Shown piece after piece: positions 59,901 through 64,000 of a stretch of 64,000 nt of DNA. Below the pieces are notes generated by a model. That model worked only from the letters and a program-made list of their open reading frames with translations, was not told the origin of the DNA and made no database searches. Every line of letters begins with the position of its first letter. Position 1 is the first letter of the stretch. Both the position numbers and the translations under genes were made by a program. Origin of the DNA: Verrucomicrobiales bacterium (lineage in GTDB: Bacteria > Verrucomicrobiota > Verrucomicrobiia > Verrucomicrobiales > V1-33); NCBI GenBank assembly GCA_028293125.1, contig JAQGPJ010000012.1, positions 1-64,000 of the forward strand. The letters run 5' to 3'.

Positions 59901-60945
59901 ACAGACTTTTATTCAGCCGGCTCAGGAGGACCAGATTGCCTGATGCATCCGCAAACGCATCATCGGGTGTGAACACCAGGCCCTGCGGATCCACCGCCGA
60001 TCCGGGTTCCGGAGCTTTGATATCGCTTAACGGCACCATCCTGACTCCCGGCTTCGGAGAGGCCGGAGTGAAAATGAAAGCCTGGGCGGCATTCACCGCC
60101 AGGGCTGTCCCGCCTGCCGGAACGGTGGCACGGCCGGTTTCAATCAGTTCCGGAGTATAGTCCACCAGATTTGTGCCGCTGAAGACTACAGGTCGGCCCC
60201 CATTCCAGCCGATCGCCGTCACGGGGACAGACAGATACCCTTTGAAGGAGAGATCCGCGGTGCTGTAAACGGCTCCGGTGGTGCCGGCAAACCGGCTTTC
60301 ATCCGGAAAGACAAAGACCTGTTTGGGATTTCCGAAGACACCATTGGTGTCACGGGAGTCCATGACCGCTCCCGGAATGCCGTCTTCGGAGTAACCAGCC
60401 ATCAGAACATTGCCTAAACCGCTTGTAAGCCGGCCAAAGATTTTATTTAGGCCCGGAGCCAGGGAGGCTCCATTGAAGGAGGCATTCCTGTATGCCCGGC
60501 TGCCGGTCTGGGCCCCTGTGGTGCGGTTGAAAATGGTGACCCGCCCCTCGGTGGTGGCCGAATGCACCGCCAGCAGCAGCTGTCCGTCAAGAAAAAGGGA
60601 ACTTATGCTGCTTGAGGCCGTGGAGCCGGTGGCTGTCCCTCCTGTGAAATCAGGGGCGTAGCGGTAAATCGTGGTGCCGTAGGCCACAAAAGCACCGGTG
60701 CCGTCCCCGGTGAAGGATGTGGCCCCCGTTCTGGACAGGGTGACGGTGTCCATCCAGCTCTGAGTGCCCAGATCATAACGCTCGATACGGCCACTGTACA
60801 GGAAGCGCATTTCGTTTCCAGTGCGCTGGGTCTGCACCCATTGGGTCTGCGCATGGGCCAGCATGGGGAGCGCCAGCCCGGACAGCATCCCGAACAGCAG
60901 AGTGGCCAAGCGGTGCCGGCTGCCGGCAAAATGCAGAGAGTTCAT
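53920..60945 (-). CDS. Giant secreted beta-propeller / fibronectin type III protein
   Basis: 2341-residue exported protein. The ATG at 60945 begins a signal peptide (MNSLHFAGSRHRLATLLFGMLSGLALPMLAHAQ, cleavage near AHAQ, within about 33 residues). The body is a duplicated unit: a ~600-residue propeller-like region opening with an RIERYDL...W motif (copies near residues 45, 930 and 1795), followed by three fibronectin-III domains (about 620-905 and 1485-1770; motif SLSWRDNAxNETGFxI). The third propeller copy is truncated, followed by a cadherin/Ig-like region (about 2050-2140) and a C-terminal module ending SRFYRVKRL. It is likely a cell-surface or secreted adhesive protein; no enzyme motif is visible. 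It is convergent with the rhodanese-YceI gene. Confidence 0.85.
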   Translation of the reverse strand: MNSLHFAGSRHRLATLLFGMLSGLALPMLAHAQTQWVQTQRTGNEMRFLYSGRIERYDLGTQSWMDTVTLSRTGATSFTGDGTGAFVAYGTTIYRYAPDFTGGTATGSTASSSISSLFLDGQLLLAVHSATTEGRVTIFNRTTGAQTGSRAYRNASFNGASLAPGLNKIFGRLTSGLGNVLMAGYSEDGIPGAVMDSRDTNGVFGNPKQVFVFPDESRFAGTTGAVYSTADLSFKGYLSVPVTAIGWNGGRPVVFSGTNLVDYTPELIETGRATVPAGGTALAVNAAQAFIFTPASPKPGVRMVPLSDIKAPEPGSAVDPQGLVFTPDDAFADASGNLVLLSRLNKSLFRWSPSTRSWLAPISLVGTPDAVAFSAAGNAIYTAYPNLVLRKINASDPMTGETVLNRLPERAIGLAATGDLLFAAGSQSGSIFSATGAMIGDLNMFTVTGRWNTWDPVRRRMYHYMDNEGLDRNNLMFDVIGADGRVTLSEEMSWEEGPFEFSPPIRVSPDGDLVVTGGGVVFTADTRFRGSLPSAVKDVLWQGQKAFTLRALDGRSQVQSWPAGLVQPDGRELKMDGTPFRLFPAGAGNLAAVTLVNGIPRFAVYDASLNPVYISPANPTPPGVLVAVARTTGSVSLSWEDRSDNEDGQRIEYRAAGSDGAWVTGAAADKNAITGTVTGLPPGKAFDFRVVAFNGTLESASGILKSGTLGSPDEPVGEPYGLAVSRIYRTSISLSWRDNAANETGFRILRSSAPAGDAVIMNVPAGVTDFTDTGLSAGTVYYYRIQVVNGALAGDLSDPVNARTLAMEALPAAPSLLAWSGLAFTEVTLAWRDNSLNEDGFLIETSLSSADNPIWTERARTSFSATGVRLTGLTPNTGYNVRVKAFNSRGASAAISTQFTTPKEGGDYAGLSMRSGNIQYFLFKGPTRIERYDLSGRAWLAAIPAQAEITALWADDSGIFAAEGPAIVRWGLDGGGRTVLRAAETPVTVLFTTGGVLGYVRQDNPDSRIITLNRSSGAFLATIPFSGAINRASADPVTGRIFLGGMYALTFMDISPAGTLLRKGSNQIGSGIVYVFPSTGRLAMPGGGVFSKEDLALIDNFSADFHDMAFYGGDVPVTLKWNELRAYSSTLAVAGTATIDSYEGKVLAVQGTDALVFLADGTDAHGMALRTVPLSRLNAPQPDQPLDPNGLAYNADDLFVDSGGVIQVYSRARQSLLPWSPALRAYQAPVPLAGGPGLVSYSSGSSTLLTKYGTSDIRRMKLPSATPLEAPLVTVPEEVTALVAAGEFAYVNSYHHCRTFLPDGTLLTDLDNFPPGGGTHAWDPVRRRVYHLQDGAGPVAPGYETLGADGRITASGNGSQQEHILRDSPIRISPDGNFIFIGPTGLYKADDLSLSAKLPDPVKDADWRGQSLATIQAVDSQTRLRTWSGGGLLPGPEAGPFPGTPLRVFSTPQGLTVVTFLAGAPHFTLLGENLETLFSSPWHPTAPGGLEVTDRSANSISLKWTDLSENEDQFMVDCRTAGAAEEWTERGAFPAGATSGAVTGLPSGTALEFRVRAVDDMLSSPPSAVASASTLDGGDQPAGEPYNLTVTRVFHNSVTLSWRDNASNETGFLISRSTNPAGPAETLMAPADAVTFTDSGRAAGITYYYRIQAVNGSADGELSAQVSATTLGAAAVPAAPTEVGGVDFTGTSFIIEWKDNSLNEDGFIIEYRRTGSGAYTEAGRVDFNRTQFTVTGLSPMASYIFRVRSINATGSKSSALLELTMPADGGEFLNMAQRVGDIYYFAFSGPDRIERYDLAGRAWLAPIPAEAKLTALWPDGGMIYASEDRKVIRWNADGGGRTVLLTAEQPARPMAILGNLLLYQQWIDNAARWTSVDKNSGVVLATFQVANGNSFIAVDEAGKRLFTNTPYGPSSISIAPDGTLLQENSPQDNSQWSTDRLILFPGNDRVLSAVTGRVYSTASLKPLDTLLPSITDMVFPEGRADAPLTLRDNSLIPLNRDLQETTPYSLETINALRLAVQGTDALVFFPDGTNFHGLSVKTVPLSALNIPDPDKTPLISGTIPDITAGTLTADAVVDFSYLITDPATAGRLVWRVVSASTPALFSRLEFDAGGRLIIQYFSRATGKSTVTIEVSDGSGAVVRKTFNVKIPELIGLSLTFSDTLTKNPATGLWEQPVTVRNRGFETIGGFEIAVSELPSAASLYNAGDSMNGYAMIGYYQPLAVNASVTVVLEYYAPTLAELKPRLGVGAVRPYADQITSGSLGIASAAMVRPKAFQMVFATVPGELYIVQYQDGGAGEWRDSLVRIRAAGSQMQWTDRGAPRTPSAPGTGKSRFYRVKRL

Positions 60946-61454
60946 AGAAAAGAGGATGAGGGGAAATTGCTGAAGAGCATGGGGGAATCTGAAAACCGGC
61001 AAAGTGTCACGAGGGCATGGAACGGGAGGCAGGAGGTTCCCGATCCGCCCTAGCTTGGCTTTTTCAGCCGGAGAGGCTCAATCGGGGATCCGGACTGCGC
61101 GTCCCGGGCACCGGAATGCGCCGTCATCCGCAAAACCGGTTAACTGCTCAAAAACTGTCAGATAATAAAAATCCGGCATCATGACACCTATTCGAAAAGC
61201 GGCGACAATATGATTCATCCGTCAAAAACGGGCAAGCCCTCTCCTTATGCTGAAACCCTTGGCCTTGATGCGGCAACAGCAAATATGAAATCATTCTTTT
61301 CCAACGCGGAAAGAGCGTGTCCATGCGAAAACCGCCCATGGGGAGAATGGTTGATTGTAGAGGGGAATCGGTCACAAGGAAGTACTGGACGGACGGCGGG
61401 GACGTGATTGGTTACCGGCCCTATCCGGGTTTTTTATCCCCCTTCCGCACCGCC
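60946..61454. other. Intergenic region between divergent genes
   Basis: About 510 bases upstream of both the giant surface-protein gene and the cupin gene. AT-rich around 61150-61310. No gene or clear promoter could be assigned. Confidence 0.4.
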
Positions 61455-61886
61455 ATGTCCGAATCCGCCGCCAAAAAGTACCTCACCGCCGCCGATGCCA
61501 AACACATCTCCCTGCCTTGGTGCCAAGTGGAGGAGTTTGTGAATGTGGAGAATGCCGGCGCGGAGGATCTGATTCTTTGCCGCGCGACTTTTCCCGCGGG
61601 CGAGGCGCATCTGTTTCATTACCACCCTGGCCGCGAGGAGATCATTTATGTGCTGGAAGGCCAGGCGGAGCAGTGGGTCGGGGAGGAGAAAAAACTTCTG
61701 GGACCGGGCGAAATGGCGCTCATTCCCGCCGGCATGCCGCACATGACCTTCAATCCCGGCCCCTCCACCCTGAAGTTTTTGGCCATTCTCAACAACGCGC
61801 GCGGGGAGGAGCCGATGGTGATCGACTGCTTCCGCGAGGAGCCGTGGGTCAGCCACTTCACTCCGATCGAATATCCCCCGGTCTGA
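61455..61886 (+). CDS. Cupin-domain protein
   Basis: 143-residue single cupin (conserved beta-barrel). The ATG at 61455 (MSESAAKKYLTAADAKHISLPW) is favoured; a longer frame to 61317 adds unlikely residues. Cupin motif 1 is HLFHYHPGREEIIYVLEGQAEQWVG, with the metal-binding His and Glu residues, and motif 2 is LGPGEMALIPAGMPHMTFN. A metal-dependent dioxygenase, isomerase or sugar-binding function is possible; none can be chosen. It is 113 bases upstream of the PEP-hydrolase-like gene, which may share its transcript. Confidence 0.85.
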   Translation: MSESAAKKYLTAADAKHISLPWCQVEEFVNVENAGAEDLILCRATFPAGEAHLFHYHPGREEIIYVLEGQAEQWVGEEKKLLGPGEMALIPAGMPHMTFNPGPSTLKFLAILNNARGEEPMVIDCFREEPWVSHFTPIEYPPV

Positions 61887-61967
61887 TTCCGCCCGCTCCC
61901 CATTATTGACAGACAAGCGGCGGTGGTTGTCTCCACTGACCGGAGCACGCTTTACAGAATTTCAGCA

Positions 61968-61999
61968 ATCATCATCATCATCAACACCACCAAATCATC
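61968..61999 (+). repeat. ATC-rich microsatellite in a 5' leader
   Basis: Tandem ATC triplets (ATCATCATCATCATCAACACC and so on) occupy the bases directly before the ATG at 62000, where a ribosome binding site would lie. No Shine-Dalgarno sequence is visible. Length changes here could alter expression. Confidence 0.6.
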
Positions 62000-62884
62000 A
62001 TGCCCAATCCCTGGACTGGAAAAGGAAATCCCTACACCCGTGAGGAAGTGCGCGAGCGGCTGCGTGCCACTCTGAGCAAAGGCGAGGCCATCATCGCCGC
62101 CGGTGCCGGCACCGGCATCAGCGCCAAGTTCATCGAAAAGGGCGGCGCGGACCTCATCATCATCTACAACAGCGGACGCTTCCGCATGATGGGCCATGGG
62201 TCCACCGCCGGCATGATGGCCTACGGGGACGCCAACGCCATCGCCATGGAGATCGGCGAGTATGAGGTGCTGCCTGTCGTGGAGGAATGCCCGGTCATCT
62301 GCGGGGTCCATGCCACTGACCCCCGCCGCCGCATGTGGCACTGGCTCGGCCGTGTGAAGGAGATGGGCTTTTCCGGTGTCAACAATTTCCCGACCCATAC
62401 CATCGTGGACGGACACTTCCGTGGCGTGCTGGAGGAGACCGGCATGAGCGTGAAAAAGGAATATGAGATGGTGGCCCTGGCCCGCCGCATGGACCTTTTC
62501 AGCGTCGTTTACGTGGGCTCCCCGGAGGAGGCCATCGAGATGGCCAAAGCCGGCGCGGACGCCATCATCGCCCATCTCGGCACCACCGTCGGCGGCTCGA
62601 TCGGCGTCACCGGCGCGGTGGTCAGTTGGGAACACACCATGAAGCGCACGCAGGAGATCATCGACGCCGCGCGCACGGTCCGGAAGGATATTTTCTTCCT
62701 CTGCCACGGCGGTCCGATCAACACTCCGGACGACGCCAAACGGGTCATGGCCGGCACCGACGCCGTGGGTTTTGTCGGAGCCAGTTCCTTGGAGCGCATG
62801 GGTGTCGAAGCCTCTCTGACCGGTCTCACGAGGGAGTTTAAAGCTCTCTCCGCTCCCGCCGCGAAATCCTTCCTCGAAGGCTGA
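62000..62884 (+). CDS. Phosphoenolpyruvate-hydrolase-like TIM-barrel protein
   Basis: 294-residue protein of the family annotated as phosphoenolpyruvate hydrolase-like, TIM-barrel signal-transduction proteins (related to the C-terminal part of plant Tm-1-type proteins). Typical segments: AIIAAGAGTGISAKFIEKGGADLIIIYNSGRFRM, GHGSTAGMMAYGDAN, VCGVHATDP-like VICGVHATDPRRRMWHWL, GFSGVNNFPTH, and FFLCHGGPINTPDDAKRVM with GFVGASSLERMG. The family belongs with the PEP-utilising/isocitrate-lyase superfamily fold. The physiological reaction is not established. It is followed by a long perfect palindrome that may terminate its transcript. Confidence 0.85.
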   Translation: MPNPWTGKGNPYTREEVRERLRATLSKGEAIIAAGAGTGISAKFIEKGGADLIIIYNSGRFRMMGHGSTAGMMAYGDANAIAMEIGEYEVLPVVEECPVICGVHATDPRRRMWHWLGRVKEMGFSGVNNFPTHTIVDGHFRGVLEETGMSVKKEYEMVALARRMDLFSVVYVGSPEEAIEMAKAGADAIIAHLGTTVGGSIGVTGAVVSWEHTMKRTQEIIDAARTVRKDIFFLCHGGPINTPDDAKRVMAGTDAVGFVGASSLERMGVEASLTGLTREFKALSAPAAKSFLEG

Positions 62885-62953
62885 CCTGCATCAGCCCCCA
62901 AAGGCTGGCCAAGGCAACACTTCGGTATCTGTATTTGCGATCAGTTTAAAACT

Positions 62954-62989
62954 CTGAAAGGGCGGCCCAAACTTGGGCCGCCCTTTCAG
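62954..62989. terminator. Long palindrome behind the TIM-barrel gene, likely terminator
   Basis: Perfect 17-bp arms, CTGAAAGGGCGGCCCAA and TTGGGCCGCCCTTTCAG, with a 2-base loop, 70 bases after the stop codon. There is no extra T-tract, but the arms themselves end in CCCTTTC. It could also work in the other direction. Confidence 0.6.
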
Positions 62990-63658
62990 CTGTCACAACC
63001 GGCGGACCGGAAGCATAGGGTGGGATACGGGCCATGCTTCCCGTGACGAAAATTCCTCTTCCAAGAATCATGGGGAAGCGGTGTGGCAGCGATTGCTCCC
63101 GGCACGCCCGTCGTGGGTGGGCATCCAAGTATGATGCCTGGAAGCGGGGCAGGCAGTGTCCAAACCGCCCGCTTCCCAGTATCACACACGGAAGAATCCA
63201 GACCGGACAATTTTGAGAATTACTGAAGGCGGCCAGGATCGGACCGTTCCATGGTTGCGATAGTAAAAAGCAGCCAGGTTTGACCTGCGGGCCGTCATTC
63301 CGCCAAAGGAAAATGGCCGCCCTGTTTTCATCCGCTGAAAAGTTGGATGTTTTAGAGCCGAGGGGAATGCCCCATTGAGTGACTCAAATTAATCCGTTTT
63401 GGAAGGCTGTGAGCGTCTATCAGTGACTTCGGGACAGAGCAGGGGAAAGAGGTGGAGAGTGGCTGAATGCTGTAACAGCGCCCCTTCCCAAGCTTTCCCG
63501 GCAAAGTCCCAGCACCGCCCTGCTGACGGAGGATTGTCAAAAGCAGCGCCGGACAACACCGACAGAGCTTCGGAGCGCTTTTGGGAAGCCTGCCGGCTGA
63601 AACGGCAGGCAGGTATGGGCATTTGCAGGGGATCCATGCGTGCTTCCGCCAGCGAGGC
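62990..63658. other. Gene-poor region with several hairpins
   Basis: About 670 bases with no supported protein gene. Two further hairpins are visible: GGAAGCAT/ATGCTTCC (63009-63016 with 63034-63041) and GCCTGCCG/CGGCAGGC (63588-63595 with 63603-63610, 7-base loop). Overlapping frames on both strands around 63350-63860 have Cys/Pro/Arg-rich translations unlike real proteins. A structured RNA is possible but not shown. Confidence 0.4.
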
Positions 63659-63695
63659 AAAAAACAGGCGCTCACCCCAAAGGGATGAGCGCCTG
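63659..63695 (-). terminator. Terminator of the partial gene at the right edge
   Basis: On the minus strand, a 14-bp stem CAGGCGCTCATCCC/GGGGTGAGCGCCTG (one mismatch) is followed by six T. It lies ~50 bases behind the stop codon at 63743. Confidence 0.9.
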
Positions 63696-63742
63696 CCGGA
63701 ATTGAGTTGGATGGGATCGAACTGTCAGTCAATCAGCCGGAA

Positions 63743-64000
63743 TCAGGGCGTGGTTTTTTCAGCCACACGGAAGAAGAGCCGGGGCTCGGTCGCGGTGTTG
63801 AAGGTGGCATTGCCGGGCTGGAAGGTGAAGGTGCCGGTGGTGGATTCCCCGATCACCTGAAAGCCGGCAGTGGATTTGGAGGCGTAGACTTGGTAGGTTT
63901 TGCCCTGCTCGCCATTCCAGCTCAGCGTGATGGCGCGGTTGGCCGCCAAGGAAACCGAAGTGATCACCAAGCTGCCAGTGCCGCCGCCCGGAGGAGTGGC
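63743..64000 (-). CDS. C-terminal end of a secreted protein (partial, runs off the window)
   Basis: The last 86 residues of a protein whose start lies beyond the right edge. A Gly/Thr/Pro linker (TPPGGGTGS) is followed by a small beta module: TLSWNGEQGKTYQVYASKSTAGFQV and the ending PRLFFRVAEKTTP. Its pattern (Y-x-V then about 15 residues on W/F, and a terminal [FY]FRV) matches the C-terminal modules of the LamG and giant FN3 proteins in this window. Probably another large exported protein. Confidence 0.75.
   Translation of the reverse strand, partial: ATPPGGGTGSLVITSVSLAANRAITLSWNGEQGKTYQVYASKSTAGFQVIGESTTGTFTFQPGNATFNTATEPRLFFRVAEKTTP

Overview
The window looks like chromosome of a GC-rich (roughly 60 percent by eye) member of the Verrucomicrobiota. 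The basis is the gene content: planctomycete/verrucomicrobial cytochrome and DUF1501/DUF1549/DUF1553 proteins, Tat-secreted Gfo/Idh/MocA oxidoreductases, very large LamG and fibronectin-III surface proteins, a MurC-MurB fusion and a chlamydia-like (class Ic) ribonucleotide reductase. It opens on the last bases of a 5S rRNA gene with its terminator, so an rRNA operon lies just to the left.

Layout. 1-8.9 kb: 5S end, an AT-rich gap, then two paralogous secreted LamG/thrombospondin-3 proteins. 8.9-15.4 kb: fabF, a secreted propeller/HEAT/cytochrome c 'dehydrogenase', tRNA-Cys and a NodT-type outer-membrane lipoprotein. 15.4-28.9 kb, all on the minus strand: an esterase-like hydrolase, a DUF1501 plus DUF1549/DUF1553 pair, an ECF sigma factor with an overlapping membrane partner, a secretin-like protein, a Gfo/Idh/MocA oxidoreductase and a helical secreted protein. 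28.9-30.9 kb: a small accessory island with hicAB, a possible very small gene and an AT-rich orphan. 30.9-35.6 kb: nrdA and nrdB. 36.3-36.8 kb: a phoD remnant with an internal deletion. 36.8-39.5 kb: LolA-like protein, glycosyltransferase, two-TM CxxC protein. 39.8-43.5 kb: murC-murB and a serine beta-lactamase-like hydrolase.

44.1-52.7 kb is a plus-strand metabolic block: a complete livKHMGF-type ABC importer, then sucC and sucD for succinyl-CoA synthetase, then infA. sucC and sucD are separated by three small genes. The first is a four-helix-bundle (23S-IVS/S23 family) gene framed by 29-bp inverted repeats built from GGTTCAG-like heptamers, which looks like a small mobile cassette. 52.8-61 kb: a rhodanese-YceI fusion lacking the catalytic cysteine, and a 2341-residue propeller/FN3 protein made by internal duplication. 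61.4-64 kb: a cupin, a PEP-hydrolase-like TIM barrel, a gene-poor stretch and the 3' end of another secreted protein.

The observations I rank highest are: the inverted-repeat four-helix-bundle cassette inside the suc operon; the NrdB that has Leu where the radical Tyr should be; a shared C-terminal module ending in an F/Y-F/Y-R motif on four large exported proteins; the internally duplicated giant protein; and the hicAB/AT-rich island. All functional names are read from motifs by eye; no database search was possible.
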